The notes beneath the pieces are model-generated. The model saw nothing but the letters and a program-made list of their open reading frames with translations, searched no databases and was not told the origin of the DNA. Positions 17,177 through 26,972 of a DNA stretch of 47,811 bases are shown here, piece after piece (positions within the stretch are counted from its first letter, which is position 1; each line of letters opens with the position of its first letter). The DNA lies in the NCBI RefSeq assembly GCF_000615975.1, contig NZ_BAMP01000025.1, positions 1 through 47,811 of the forward strand. Reading direction: 5' to 3'. This DNA comes from Nitratireductor aquibiodomus NL21 = JCM 21793. GTDB lineage: Bacteria; Pseudomonadota; Alphaproteobacteria; Rhizobiales; Rhizobiaceae. The translations under genes and the position numbers were made by a program.

Positions 17177-19051
17177 ATGTTGACGATTTCAAACCTATCG
17201 CTGCGCATCGCCGGACGACTTCTGATCGATCAGGCATCGCTTACCCTCCCCGCTGGAACCAAGGCTGGCCTTGTGGGCCGCAACGGCACCGGCAAGACCA
17301 CGCTTTTTCGCGCCATCACCGGGGACCTCGTCTCAGAGACCGGTACCGTCAGCGTGCCGAAAGGAACCCGAATAGGCCAGGTCGCACAGGAAGCACCGGG
17401 CACGGACGAACCGCTCATCGACATCGTGCTGCGGGCGGACACCGAACGCGAAGCGCTGCTGAATGAAGCCAAGACGGCAACAGACGCTCACAGAATTGCG
17501 GAAATCCAGACGCGATTAACCGATATCGACGCCCATTCGGCAGAGGCCCGGGCAGCATCCATCCTGTCCGGCCTTGGTTTCGACGCGGACGCGCAGAAGC
17601 GCCCCGCTTCTTCGTTTTCCGGTGGCTGGCGCATGCGCGTGGCGCTGGCAGCGGTGCTCTTTACCCAGCCCGACCTCTTGCTGCTCGACGAACCGACGAA
17701 CTATCTGGATCTCGAAGGTACGCTCTGGCTCGAGAACTATCTGTCGCGCTATCCGCACACGGTTCTTCTCATCAGCCACGATCGCGATCTTCTCAACCGG
17801 GCCGTTTCGTCCATCGTGCATCTGGAGCGCAAGAAACTGACCTTCTGGCGCGGCGGGTACGACCAGTTCGCCCGGCAATATGCCGAGAAGGCGGAGCTTC
17901 AGGAAAAGATGCGCGTGAAACAGGACGCGCAGCGCAAGCACATGCAGTCCTTTGTCGACCGCTTTCGCTACAAGGCGTCCAAGGCTCGCCAGGCGCAGTC
18001 ACGCCTGAAGGCGCTGGAACGCATGTCGCCCATGGCCGCGGTGGTGAACGAGACGGTGCTGCCGTTCCGCTTTCCAAACCCGGAAAAGGCGGTCGCCTCC
18101 CCGATCATCGCGCTCGATGGCGGCGCCGTCGGCTATACGCCCGGCAAGCCCGTTCTGCGCGGGCTTTCGCTGCGCATCGACAATGACGACCGGATCGCGC
18201 TTCTTGGCGCGAACGGCAACGGCAAGTCGACATTCGCAAAGCTGATTGCCGACCGGCTGACGCTGGAAAAGGGCTCGAAGACCGTTGCACCCGGACTGAA
18301 AGTCTCGATCTTCGCCCAGCATCAGCTTGACGACCTGCGCCCGGACGAGGACGCCTACCAGCACCTGAGACGGCTGATGCCCGACGCGCCAGAAGCGAAA
18401 GTGCGGGCACGGGTGGCGCAGTTCGGCCTGACCACCGAAAAGATGTCGACGCCTGCCCGCGACCTGTCAGGCGGCGAGAAGGCACGCCTTCTGATGGGGC
18501 TCGCCACATTCGAGGCCCCGCATCTGCTCATCCTTGACGAGCCGACGAACCACCTCGACATCGACAGCCGCGAGGCGCTTGTCGAGGCGCTGAACATGTT
18601 CGACGGGGCGGTGATCCTCATCAGCCACGACCGCCACCTGATCGAGGCGACCGCGGACCGGCTGTGGATCGTCGGTGACGGGACCGTCTCGTCCTATGAA
18701 GGTGATATGGACGATTACCGCGCCCGTATGACGGGCGGCGCCAGCCGCAACCGGGAGAAGCGGGAAACGGACAAGGCCTCCAAGGCGGACAAGCGCAAGG
18801 AGGCAGCCCGCAAGCGCGCAGCCCTCGAGCCGCTTGCCAAGGAAATCAAGGCAACCGAGGGGTTGATCGATCGGACACGCAAGCGGATCGATGCCATCGA
18901 GGCGCGGCTTGCCGATACGAGCCTTTACGACAAGGAGCCGAAAAAGGTTTCGGAACTGGCCAAGGAGCGCTCCGATCTTGCCACCATGCTGGCAAGGCAC
19001 GAAGATCGGTGGCTGACGCTTTCCAGCGAGTATGAGGAAGGAATGGCCTGA
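17177..19051 (+). CDS. ABC-F family ATP-binding protein (YheS-like)
   Basis: ABC-F proteins are soluble twin ATPases that act on the ribosome, for example in translation factor or resistance roles. The 624-residue protein has two nucleotide-binding domains. The first has Walker A GRNGTGKTT (34-42), signature FSGGWRMRV and Walker B LLLLDEPTNYLD. The second has GANGNGKST, LSGGEKARL and LLILDEPTNHLD. A charged linker lies between them, followed at the end by a Lys/Arg/Glu-rich coiled-coil tail. The FSGGWRMR signature and tail match the YheS group, not a dedicated resistance protein. Its stop overlaps the start of the HAD gene (TGATG). A decayed copy of its first 160 bp lies at 15959-16122. Confidence 0.93.
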   Translation: MLTISNLSLRIAGRLLIDQASLTLPAGTKAGLVGRNGTGKTTLFRAITGDLVSETGTVSVPKGTRIGQVAQEAPGTDEPLIDIVLRADTEREALLNEAKTATDAHRIAEIQTRLTDIDAHSAEARAASILSGLGFDADAQKRPASSFSGGWRMRVALAAVLFTQPDLLLLDEPTNYLDLEGTLWLENYLSRYPHTVLLISHDRDLLNRAVSSIVHLERKKLTFWRGGYDQFARQYAEKAELQEKMRVKQDAQRKHMQSFVDRFRYKASKARQAQSRLKALERMSPMAAVVNETVLPFRFPNPEKAVASPIIALDGGAVGYTPGKPVLRGLSLRIDNDDRIALLGANGNGKSTFAKLIADRLTLEKGSKTVAPGLKVSIFAQHQLDDLRPDEDAYQHLRRLMPDAPEAKVRARVAQFGLTTEKMSTPARDLSGGEKARLLMGLATFEAPHLLILDEPTNHLDIDSREALVEALNMFDGAVILISHDRHLIEATADRLWIVGDGTVSSYEGDMDDYRARMTGGASRNREKRETDKASKADKRKEAARKRAALEPLAKEIKATEGLIDRTRKRIDAIEARLADTSLYDKEPKKVSELAKERSDLATMLARHEDRWLTLSSEYEEGMA

Positions 19052-19749
19052 TGGCACCGCCGCTCACCATCGGCTTCGACGCGGACGACACGCTCTGGCA
19101 CAATGAGCGCTTCTACCGCCTGACCGAGGCCCGTTTTGCCGAGCTTCTCGCCGATTTCGCCGACGCCGGGCATCTGACCGAGCGGCTTCTTCAGGCCGAG
19201 AAGCGCAATCTCGGCAAATACGGCTTTGGCATCAAGGGGTTTACCCTCTCCATGATCGAGACCGCTGTCGAGGTGACGGACGGGCGTGTGCCCGCCGCGA
19301 CGATCCGCGACATTCTCGACGCAGGCCGCGAAATGCTCGATCATCCCGTCGAGACGCTGCCTCATGCAAAGGAAGCGCTGGAAGCGCTTTCCGGGCGCCA
19401 TCGGCTGGTGCTGATCACCAAGGGCGACCTTTTCGATCAGGAACGCAAGCTGGCGGCTTCGGGTCTTGGCGATTACTTCGACGCCGTCGAGATCGTCAGC
19501 GACAAGTCGCGCGGGACCTATCAGCGGATTTTCGCGGCGCATGGCGACGGGCCGGACCATGCGATGATGATCGGCAACTCCCTCAAATCCGATGTGATCC
19601 CGGCAATCGAGGCAGGCGCCTGGGGGGTGTTCGTGCCGCACGACCTGACCTGGTCGCACGAGCACGCGGACGAACCGGACGCCGCACCCCGCTTCCGAAA
19701 GATCGTACATCTGGGTGAAATCGAAGCAGTTCTGGCGGAAATCGGTTAG
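19051..19749 (+). CDS. HAD family hydrolase
   Basis: This is a haloacid dehalogenase-type phosphatase of 232 residues. Motif I is FDADDTLW with nucleophile Asp10 and Asp12. Motif II is the Thr of LITKGD, the Lys of SDKS serves as motif III, and motif IV is GNSLKSDVIPA. A helical cap lies between motifs I and II. The start overlaps the ABC-F stop (TGATG), so the two genes are coupled. The substrate is unknown; related proteins are small-molecule phosphatases. Confidence 0.9.
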   Translation: MAPPLTIGFDADDTLWHNERFYRLTEARFAELLADFADAGHLTERLLQAEKRNLGKYGFGIKGFTLSMIETAVEVTDGRVPAATIRDILDAGREMLDHPVETLPHAKEALEALSGRHRLVLITKGDLFDQERKLAASGLGDYFDAVEIVSDKSRGTYQRIFAAHGDGPDHAMMIGNSLKSDVIPAIEAGAWGVFVPHDLTWSHEHADEPDAAPRFRKIVHLGEIEAVLAEIG

Positions 19750-19783
19750 CGATTTCGGTGGATTGGTGGTGCCGGGCGCCCTC

Positions 19784-19814
19784 GCCCTCCGACAAGCTCA
19801 GAGTGAGGGCTTTT
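19784..19814 (+). terminator. terminator or REP-like palindrome after the HAD gene
   Basis: GCCCTC (19784-19789), a loop containing CGACAAGCTCAGAGT, GAGGGC (19805-19810) and TTTT. The CGACAAGCTCAG core is a wording I recall from widespread alphaproteobacterial intergenic palindromes, so this may be a mobile REP-type element acting as terminator between the facing HAD and holC genes. Confidence 0.5.
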
Positions 19815-19855
19815 GCAAGGCAGCGCGCGCCACGGGCCGAAAGCGAATCGGCCGC

Positions 19856-20302
19856 CTACGCCTTCTTCTGCCAGCGTCTGTCCGGCCCCTGCTGCCAATA
19901 GGTGACCGCGTGACCGGCTGATTTGAGCGATTTCCAGTGTCCGCGCGCTGCATCGAGCTGGGCCGCATCGTGGCCGTCGAACATCACGACGGCACGTTCA
20001 TATCCGTCCACACCGGTCGGATCGGCTCCGTCAACGAAAAAGCGAATCTGCGCGCCATTCGGATTGGATGCGGCATCGGTCAAAAGCACCGGCTGATGCC
20101 CGGGATGCGCGTCACGGTCCGTGCCATGGGCGAGGAAAGCTTCCTCGCGCCATGTCCACAGCCAGTTATCGAGCGCGTCGCAACGCTCGCGAGTGCCTGT
20201 CTGGACCACCACCCTCCACCCCCGCTCGAGGCTTTTCTCCACCAGAGGTGGCAGCGCCTCCTCCAGGGTCGATTCGGTCAGGTGGTAGAAGAGAACATCC
20301 AT
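19856..20302 (-). CDS. holC: DNA polymerase III chi subunit
   Basis: HolC links the replicative clamp loader to SSB at the replication fork. The 148-residue protein starts MDVLFYHLTESTLEEALP and contains ERGWRVVVQTGTRERCDALDN-type sequence and the Asp/Trp-rich WLWTWREEAFLAHG segment, all typical of chi. It begins 4 bases after the pepA stop on the same strand, the common pepA-holC operon. A longer frame upstream reads into pepA and is not used. Confidence 0.93.
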   Translation of the reverse strand: MDVLFYHLTESTLEEALPPLVEKSLERGWRVVVQTGTRERCDALDNWLWTWREEAFLAHGTDRDAHPGHQPVLLTDAASNPNGAQIRFFVDGADPTGVDGYERAVVMFDGHDAAQLDAARGHWKSLKSAGHAVTYWQQGPDRRWQKKA

Positions 20303-20306
20303 CGGC

Positions 20307-21797
20307 CTATTCGTAGCTGTCGGCCACCAGGCGATCGAGAAGGCGCACGCCGAAGCCCGAACCCCAGGACCGGTTGATCTCATCGAGCGGCGCGCCCATG
20401 GCCGTGCCGGCGACATCCAGATGCGCCCAGGCACCGTCCTTGACAAAGCGCTTCAGAAACTGGGCCGCGGTGATCGACCCGGCCATGCGACCAGCGGAGT
20501 TTTTCATGTCCGCATTCTTCGAATCGATCTGCTTGTCATAGTCCTCGCCAAGCGGCAGGCGCCAGACCTTCTCGCCCGTTGCCTCGCCGGCAGAGAAAAG
20601 CCGCTCGGCAAGCGTGTCGTCGTTGGAAAACAGACCCGCCCGATGATGACCAAGCGCCACCATGACCGCGCCGGTGAGTGTGGCGAGATCGACCATGAAC
20701 TGCGGCTTGTAGCGGTCGTTGCAGTACCAGAGCACATCAGCCAGGACGAGGCGCCCCTCCGCATCGGTGTTGATGACCTCAATGGTCTGGCCGGACATGG
20801 ACGTGACGATGTCGCCGGGGCGCTGGGCATTGCCATCAGGCATGTTTTCGACAAGGCCGATCAAGCCGACGGCATTGACCTTTGCCTTGCGGGCGGTGAG
20901 CGCGTGCATGACGCCGACGACGGCGGCGGCACCGCCCATGTCGCCCTTCATGTCTTCCATACCGCCAGCCGGCTTGATGGAAATGCCGCCCGTGTCGAAG
21001 ACAACGCCCTTGCCAACGAAGGCGACCGGTTTTTCCCTGGCCTTGCCGCCGTTCCACTCAATGATCGCCAGACGCGGGGGGCGCACCGAGCCCTGGGCAA
21101 CACCCAGAAGCGCGCCCATGCCGAGCTTCTTCATCTCCTTCTCGGTCAGGATCTCGACCTTTGCGCCTAGCTTTTCCAGTTCCTTCGCCTTCGCGGCGAA
21201 CTCGACCGGGCCCAGAACATTGGCTGGTTCGTTAACGAGGTCACGCGCAAGCACGACGCCATTTGCGACAGCCTCGGCGCGTGCAAAAGCCTTTTTCGCC
21301 GCCGATGGATCGGCGCACTGGATGGAAATCTTCAGCTTCTTGGCCGGCTTGTCGTTGCCATTGTCGCGGTTCGTGGTCTTGTATTTGTCGAAGCTGTAGG
21401 CGCGCAGAAGCATGCCGAGCGCGATGCCGGCTGCTGCCCCGGCGTCGATTTCGGCGCCGTCAACATCCGCCACGACGGTGACCTCGGAAGCGGACTTGCC
21501 GGCGGCCAGCGCCGCACCGCCGATTTTCAAAAGCGCCTCTTCCGCAAGCTCATCGGGCTTGCCGACGCCAATGGCCGTCAGCCGGTCGAGCTGCGAACCG
21601 GAGGGCGCCAGAACTTCAACGCTCTTTGCAAGTTTGCCCGAAAATCCCGACACCTCGAAGGCCCTGGCGAGCACGCCCTCCGGATCGCAGGCCTTCGCGT
21701 TTTTTCCCAGACCGCCGCCTTCGGACGCCAGAACGATGACGGTGCCCTTGCCGGGCATTGCGAATTTGGCGAAGGAGACGCTCGGTCTGTCGGTCAT
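20307..21797 (-). CDS. pepA: leucyl aminopeptidase (M17)
   Basis: This is a cytosolic two-zinc (or manganese) aminopeptidase that trims N-terminal residues from peptides. The 496-residue protein has the M17 signature NTDAEGRL (343-350). The metal ligands and catalytic lysines are Lys263, Asp268, Lys275, Asp286, Asp345 and Glu347, each seven positions lower than in E. coli PepA. The N-terminal macro-like domain is present. GGGAAA precedes the ATG. It is the first gene of the pepA-holC operon and is divergent from lptF, an arrangement conserved in proteobacteria. Confidence 0.97.
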   Translation of the reverse strand: MTDRPSVSFAKFAMPGKGTVIVLASEGGGLGKNAKACDPEGVLARAFEVSGFSGKLAKSVEVLAPSGSQLDRLTAIGVGKPDELAEEALLKIGGAALAAGKSASEVTVVADVDGAEIDAGAAAGIALGMLLRAYSFDKYKTTNRDNGNDKPAKKLKISIQCADPSAAKKAFARAEAVANGVVLARDLVNEPANVLGPVEFAAKAKELEKLGAKVEILTEKEMKKLGMGALLGVAQGSVRPPRLAIIEWNGGKAREKPVAFVGKGVVFDTGGISIKPAGGMEDMKGDMGGAAAVVGVMHALTARKAKVNAVGLIGLVENMPDGNAQRPGDIVTSMSGQTIEVINTDAEGRLVLADVLWYCNDRYKPQFMVDLATLTGAVMVALGHHRAGLFSNDDTLAERLFSAGEATGEKVWRLPLGEDYDKQIDSKNADMKNSAGRMAGSITAAQFLKRFVKDGAWAHLDVAGTAMGAPLDEINRSWGSGFGVRLLDRLVADSYE

Positions 21798-22125
21798 GAT
21801 ATTTCCCAGATTTCCGTGATTGGTCGATAGAAGGCGCCGGCGATCTTGGAGGTTTTATGCGAATTGGCAAGGCCCGCACGCGGGGGCTTTCGGATTTTTC
21901 ACCGGTGCGTGCACCCTGCACGGCTCGATTATTGTTCCATAAGCAAGCTGTTAACCGCGTTTGTTTCGCATTTTCTAACCAATCCCACCCACAGTCTCGC
22001 AAGGGATAAGAAATGGTGGGCCGCCCTTCAAAGCCGGCAGTTGCGCATTGTGCGCGCGCGTCAGGACCGTTAGGTTCGCGCGCGCCATTAAAGGGCTGTT
22101 CCAACGAAACGGATTGTCGATATCC
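21798..22125. other. divergent intergenic region pepA / lptF
   Basis: These 328 bp should hold the promoters of both pepA and the lpt genes. No -35/-10 pair stands out. Two structures are visible: a small hairpin CCCG-CACG-CGGG near 21873-21884, and a perfect 9-bp CG-alternating inverted repeat (22052-22060 with 22077-22085, 16-base loop) about 40 bases before the lptF start. No gene was recognised. Confidence 0.5.
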
Positions 22126-23241
22126 ATGCGGGTGATCGAACTTTACATCATGCGTCGCACCTTCGCGCTTTTCGCGGCGGCGTTGCTGTGGGTGCTCGCA
22201 TTGGTGTGGACGACGCAGGTCCTGAACCGGATCGACCTCGTGACCGACAGTGGCCAGTCCGCCGGCACGTTCTTTTTCGTTGCCGCCCTGGTTCTGCCGT
22301 CCGTGATCCCCATCGTGATTCCCTTTGCACTCGGGATCGCCATCGCCCAGACGCTGGCGACGATGAATTCCGATTCCGAGCTGGTGGTCATCAACGCGTC
22401 GGGCGCGCCGCGCGCCACCATCATTCGCCCGATCCTCATCATCGCCATCGGTGCCAGCGTTGCCTCCTTCCTGATCAACAACACGCTTGAGCCAGCCTCG
22501 CGCCAGGCGTTCCGTTCGGTGCTCGCCAACGCGCGTGCAGATCTCATCACCACTGTGCTGCAGGAGGGGTCTTTCCAGAAGGTGGATGACGGGCTTTTCG
22601 TGCAGGTTTCGGAGCGCCTGCCGAACGGGCTGCTCGGCGGCATTTTCGTGGCCGATTCTCGCGATGAGAACACCAAACTCGTCTATCACGCACGAACCGG
22701 CGCTGCCGTGGAGCGCGAAGGCGGTTCCATTCTCGTGATGCAGGACGGCATGGTGCAGAGGCAGTCGGCCAATGGTGACGTGTCGACTATCCGTTTCGAT
22801 TCTTACGCGTTCGATCTTTCGCAGTTCTCAAGCGGGGGTGGTGGAGAACCCACCCTGCATCCCAAGGACCGATCCCTCGCGTTCCTGATGAACCCGGATG
22901 TGAACGACAGTTTCTACAAGAAGTCGCCGCAGATCATCCGCGCAGAACTGCATATGCGCCTTTCCGAATGGCTCTACCCGCTCGTTTTCGCCATGGTGGC
23001 GCTGGCGGTCGCGGGCGATGCGCGGTCGTTCCGTGAAGCGCGGCTGCACCCGATCGTCACCACGATGGCGATTGCGCTGATCGTGCGATGGATCGGCTTC
23101 TACTCGGGCACGGAAGCGGAAAGCTCTCCACTGTTCTCCTTCGTGCTTTATGCCGCTCCCCTTTTGATGATTGGACTATGCGCAGTGTTCATCGCCACCA
23201 ATCGCGTGATGGAACTGCCAACGCACTGGTCGAGAAGCTGA
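22126..23241 (+). CDS. lptF: LPS export ABC transporter permease LptF
   Basis: LptF is one of two inner membrane permeases of the LptB2FG complex that extracts lipopolysaccharide and drives it to the outer membrane. The 371-residue protein starts RVIELYIMRRTFALFAAALL. It has three N-terminal membrane helices, a periplasmic beta-jellyroll-like middle (about 130-290) and three C-terminal helices. The motif VIPFALGIAIAQTLATMNSDSELVVINASGA is the coupling region characteristic of the family (quoted here in part). The ATG at 22126 has only a weak ribosome-binding site; the frame is open further upstream without conserved sequence. lptG follows 85 bp downstream. Confidence 0.94.
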   Translation: MRVIELYIMRRTFALFAAALLWVLALVWTTQVLNRIDLVTDSGQSAGTFFFVAALVLPSVIPIVIPFALGIAIAQTLATMNSDSELVVINASGAPRATIIRPILIIAIGASVASFLINNTLEPASRQAFRSVLANARADLITTVLQEGSFQKVDDGLFVQVSERLPNGLLGGIFVADSRDENTKLVYHARTGAAVEREGGSILVMQDGMVQRQSANGDVSTIRFDSYAFDLSQFSSGGGGEPTLHPKDRSLAFLMNPDVNDSFYKKSPQIIRAELHMRLSEWLYPLVFAMVALAVAGDARSFREARLHPIVTTMAIALIVRWIGFYSGTEAESSPLFSFVLYAAPLLMIGLCAVFIATNRVMELPTHWSRS

Positions 23242-23326
23242 ACGCGCGCATGCAACGACTGACCGACGGCATGACGCACTGGCGCGTCCGGCTCGCAAAC
23301 AGGCGGACACCGGCCGGGAGGCGTGG

Positions 23327-24412
23327 ATGATCGGCCTGACCCTTGGCGGCTATTTCTTCCGCCGCTACGCATCCATTGCGGCCTGGAATTTCTTCGGTAT
23401 CGGCCTGTTGATCTTCATCGTGACGTTCGCAGAAGTGTCGAGCCGTTCGGCCGGATTGCCCGGCTATACGGCACAATGGGCTTTTTCACTCGCCGCGCTG
23501 CAGACCCCGATCATCCTGCTCCAGGCGATTCCCTTTATCGGGCTCATCGCGGCAATGGCGACGCTGATCAGCCTGAACCGCAAATACGAACTGGTGGTGG
23601 CCCGGGCCGCCGGCGTTTCGGCCTGGCAATTCCTGACGCCGATCGCGTTCGGGTCCTTCCTGTTCGGCGTCCTTGCCGTGGCAGCGCTCAACCCGCTGGC
23701 GGCCAATGGCTTCGCACAGGCACAGAGCGTCGAAGCCGAAGTGCGCGGGGCCAAGAGCAGCACCAATTCCGAAGCTGAGCAGTGGCTCAAACAGCGCTCG
23801 GGCGACGAGGAAACCATTATTGGATCGAGTGCCGTTCTGAACGGCGGCCAGGTGCTGGTGCGCCCGACTTTCTTCCGAATCGATGCCGAGGGCCGGATAT
23901 TCGAGCGTCTCGACGCCGAGCGGGCCTTCCTGCGCGACGGATACTGGGACCTGCAGGCCGTGGCACGTCGACGCGGTACCGCTGCGGCAGAAAAAATCGA
24001 GAGCATCCAGATCGAGACCAACCTGCAGCCGGAGTTCGTCGGCGAGCAACTCGCCCGGCCGGAAGCGACATCGATTTACGCACTGCCCGGGAAGATTGAA
24101 GTTGCCCGCTCCTTCGGGCTTAAAGCGAACGCGTTTGCCACGCATTTTCATTCACTTGTGGTGTTGCCCCTGCTCTTGGTCGCCATGACCCTGATTGCCG
24201 CTACGGTATCGATGAGATTTACCAGAATGGGACAGTCAGCAACGGTGATTCTGGGTGGAATCCTCGCCGGGTTTCTGCTTTATGTGGTTTCGGTCCTGGT
24301 CAAGGCGTTCGGCAGCGCCGGAGTTGTTCCTCCGGTTGTGGCTGCTTGGACGCCTGTGGTCGTGGCGATGTTCTACGGGGTGACTTTCCTATTGTACAAG
24401 GAGGACGGTTAG
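23327..24412 (+). CDS. lptG: LPS export ABC transporter permease LptG
   Basis: LptG pairs with LptF and LptB in lipopolysaccharide extraction. The 361-residue protein has the same layout as LptF: three helices, a periplasmic domain and three helices. AMATLISLNRKYELVVARAAG is the coupling segment (seen around residues 78-98), and RFTRMGQSA comes before the final helices. GGGAGG is well placed before the ATG. Its stop shares a base with the GTG start proposed for lptD, which ties export permeases and outer membrane translocon into one unit. Confidence 0.95.
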   Translation: MIGLTLGGYFFRRYASIAAWNFFGIGLLIFIVTFAEVSSRSAGLPGYTAQWAFSLAALQTPIILLQAIPFIGLIAAMATLISLNRKYELVVARAAGVSAWQFLTPIAFGSFLFGVLAVAALNPLAANGFAQAQSVEAEVRGAKSSTNSEAEQWLKQRSGDEETIIGSSAVLNGGQVLVRPTFFRIDAEGRIFERLDAERAFLRDGYWDLQAVARRRGTAAAEKIESIQIETNLQPEFVGEQLARPEATSIYALPGKIEVARSFGLKANAFATHFHSLVVLPLLLVAMTLIAATVSMRFTRMGQSATVILGGILAGFLLYVVSVLVKAFGSAGVVPPVVAAWTPVVVAMFYGVTFLLYKEDG

Positions 24413-26799
24413 TGGGGGTTGCGGCAAACAGAGCCGGCATGTCCGCACGGTTAGCGCATTTGATGGGCGCGACCGCGCTGGCAACCTTGTGCACCTATAC
24501 ATTGCTCCCGCAGGCCCCTGCCCTGGCGCAGACGGGCGGTCTGGACGTTGCCGACCTGCCGCAGGACGCCCAGATGCTCCTGACGGCCGACAATCTCATT
24601 TACGATAACGATCTCAACACGATCACCGCCGCAGGCGGCGTGCAGATCGAGTATGCAGGCAACAGCCTTGTGGCTGACCGTGTCGTCTATGACCGCAGGA
24701 CGTCGCGCGTGGTGGCGCGCGGGCGCGTGCAGATCGTCGAACAAGACGGCAACAAGATCTTTGCCGACGAAATCGACGTGACCGACGACTTCCGCGATGG
24801 ATTCGTCAACGCCCTGCGAATCGAGACCGTCGACAAAACCTATTTCGCCGCCGAGAGCGCAGAGCGTTCAGGCGGGCGTCTGACGACCTTCAACAATGGC
24901 GTCTACACGGCGTGTGAGCCGTGCCGCGAAAAGCCGGGCAAACCTCCGATCTGGCAGATCAAGGCACAGAAGATCATCTGGAACGGCGAATCGAAAACCG
25001 TCCGGTTTGAAGGCTCACGCTTCGAATTCTTCGGCATGCCGATCGCCTACCTGCCTTTCTTCGAAGTCGCGGACCCGACGGTGAAGCGGAAGTCCGGCTT
25101 CCTCATTCCCGGCGCTTCCTACAAGAAAGAAATGGGGGTTGGCGTCAGCGTCCCCTACTATTTCGCATTCTCCCCTACCTACGACCTGACCGTCACCGGA
25201 ACCTACTACACCAGGCAGGGCTTTCTGGGCGAGGCCGAGTGGCGCCAGCGCTTCGACAACGGCCAGTACAGCATCAAGATCGCGGGCATCAAACAGCAGG
25301 AACCAGAGGCCTGGGGCGCAAACAGCGTCAATGGCAGCGAAACCGGCCGCGGCATGATCGGTTCGAAAGGGCAGTTCCGCATCAATCCGCGCTGGTCATT
25401 CGGCTGGGATGTTCTGGCGCAGACCGACAAGAATTTTTCGCGCACCTATGGCATCGATGGTTTTTCCGACACGGTTCAGACATCGCAGCTCTACCTGACA
25501 GGCCTCGACGACCGGAATTTCTTCGACCTCAGAGCCTATCATTTCGACATTCAGGAAGATGTTCTGGATACCTCGCCCAACGCGCGGAACGACAAGCAGC
25601 CCTGGGTGCTGCCGAGCTTCGATTATTCCTACACACCGGATGAGGCCGTTGCCGGCGGCGAGCTGAATTTCGATGTGAACGTGCAGAACGTCTATCGGGA
25701 CAGCCTTAGCCAATCGATCGTCAACGCGGATTCCACCAGGATCGACGGCGTCGAGGGTCTGGCCAGCCGTATGACGGCCGAGGCCGAGTGGAAACGTTCC
25801 TTCGTCAGCGCGGGCGGTCTGGTGGTGACACCGATTCTGCAGGCACGTGGCGATGCGATCTACACCGACTACGATGCAACGACCGTCAACGGCGTCACGA
25901 GTTTCGAGCTGAACGGAACCGCCGTCGGCAGCGACGTGCGCTCTTCCTATTACCGCTACATGGCGACGGCCGGCCTCGAAGCTCGCTGGCCGATCCTCTT
26001 CTCCACCTCGAGCGCCAGCCATGTTCTGGAGCCGATGGCGCAGGTTTTCCTGCGCCCGGACGCCCCCTATCAGGACAGGCTCGGCATTCCGAACGAAGAC
26101 GCCCAGTCGCTTGTCTTCGACGCAACGACGCTGTTCGAGCGCGACAAATTCTCCGGTTATGACCGGATCGAAGGCGGCACGCGCGCCAATGTCGGCATCC
26201 GCTATTCCGGCAGCTTCGCCAATGGATGGACCACACAGGGGCTGTTCGGCCAGTCGTATCATCTGGCCGGCGCCAACCCGTATGCGCAGACTGATCTTGT
26301 GCACGCCGGCGCCTATTCCGGCCTGGAGACCGATGTCTCCGATTTTGTCGGCATGATCGGCATTGCCAGCCCGAACGGATTCGCGTTCTCCGCCGGTGCA
26401 CGGTTTGATGAGAAAACATTCGACATTCGCCGCACCGACCTGAAAACGGCAGCCACTTTCGGACAGCTCACAACATCGCTGCAATATGCATATATCGAAG
26501 CGCAGCCGCTTTACGGCTTCGAAGATGACCGTCAGGAAGTCACCGGTGTGGCCAAGGTTCGCTTTGACGAAAACTGGAGCGGCTTTGCTTCGGGCACATA
26601 TGACGTCGAAAGCCAGACCCTGGTGAAAAATGACTACGGGTTCTCCTACGGGGATGAGTGCTTCATCTATTCGATGACCTATTCGCGCAGCAAGAACCGC
26701 GACACGCAGGAAGTCAGCCAGTCCTTCGGCTTCCGTATATCACTGCGCACGATCGGCGACTTCGGAACGAGCAGCGGCGATATGAACACCAGCTTCTAG
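24412..26799 (+). CDS. lptD: LPS-assembly protein LptD
   Basis: LptD is the outer membrane barrel that inserts lipopolysaccharide in the outer leaflet together with LptE. The GTG at 24412 is favoured because AAGGAGG (24398-24404) lies 7 bases before it; an in-frame ATG at 24439 is the alternative. The product of about 795 residues has a signal peptide ending PALAQ and an N-terminal OstA/LptA-like domain (LTADNLIYDNDLNTITAAGG). A large beta-barrel region follows, rich in alternating aromatic residues. Cysteines occur as CEPC in the N-terminal part and as a single Cys in GDECFIYS near the end; the known LptD disulfides link such regions. Confidence 0.95.
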   Translation: MGVAANRAGMSARLAHLMGATALATLCTYTLLPQAPALAQTGGLDVADLPQDAQMLLTADNLIYDNDLNTITAAGGVQIEYAGNSLVADRVVYDRRTSRVVARGRVQIVEQDGNKIFADEIDVTDDFRDGFVNALRIETVDKTYFAAESAERSGGRLTTFNNGVYTACEPCREKPGKPPIWQIKAQKIIWNGESKTVRFEGSRFEFFGMPIAYLPFFEVADPTVKRKSGFLIPGASYKKEMGVGVSVPYYFAFSPTYDLTVTGTYYTRQGFLGEAEWRQRFDNGQYSIKIAGIKQQEPEAWGANSVNGSETGRGMIGSKGQFRINPRWSFGWDVLAQTDKNFSRTYGIDGFSDTVQTSQLYLTGLDDRNFFDLRAYHFDIQEDVLDTSPNARNDKQPWVLPSFDYSYTPDEAVAGGELNFDVNVQNVYRDSLSQSIVNADSTRIDGVEGLASRMTAEAEWKRSFVSAGGLVVTPILQARGDAIYTDYDATTVNGVTSFELNGTAVGSDVRSSYYRYMATAGLEARWPILFSTSSASHVLEPMAQVFLRPDAPYQDRLGIPNEDAQSLVFDATTLFERDKFSGYDRIEGGTRANVGIRYSGSFANGWTTQGLFGQSYHLAGANPYAQTDLVHAGAYSGLETDVSDFVGMIGIASPNGFAFSAGARFDEKTFDIRRTDLKTAATFGQLTTSLQYAYIEAQPLYGFEDDRQEVTGVAKVRFDENWSGFASGTYDVESQTLVKNDYGFSYGDECFIYSMTYSRSKNRDTQEVSQSFGFRISLRTIGDFGTSSGDMNTSF

Positions 26800-26812
26800 T
26801 TTTTTTCTGAAA

Positions 26813-26835
26813 GGCCCCGTTTGATCGACGGGGCC
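26813..26835 (+). terminator. hairpin after lptD
   Basis: GGCCCCGT, a 7-base loop and ACGGGGCC form an 8-bp stem 13 bases after the lptD stop. A T-run lies before the stem rather than after it, so this is a weak or partial terminator. Some readthrough into surA is likely. Confidence 0.5.
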
Positions 26836-26972
26836 GCCTTCATGAGCGTCTATGGCCTGCCGCAGCGTCAAAGGTCATGTTTTTGCCCCACGCGCTGTCG
26901 ATAAAAACAGCCTAAGGGACTGTAGCTCCCGTGCATTTGCTGTTATCTCAGTCGCAATTGCGGGGTGCAAAG

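Noticed and set aside
17177..19051. ABC-F gene as an antibiotic resistance determinant
   Set aside because: Its motifs and tail fit the housekeeping YheS-like group; nothing suggests acquisition.
25396..26484. Minus-strand open frame of 362 codons within lptD
   Set aside because: Antisense shadow of the barrel-coding region.
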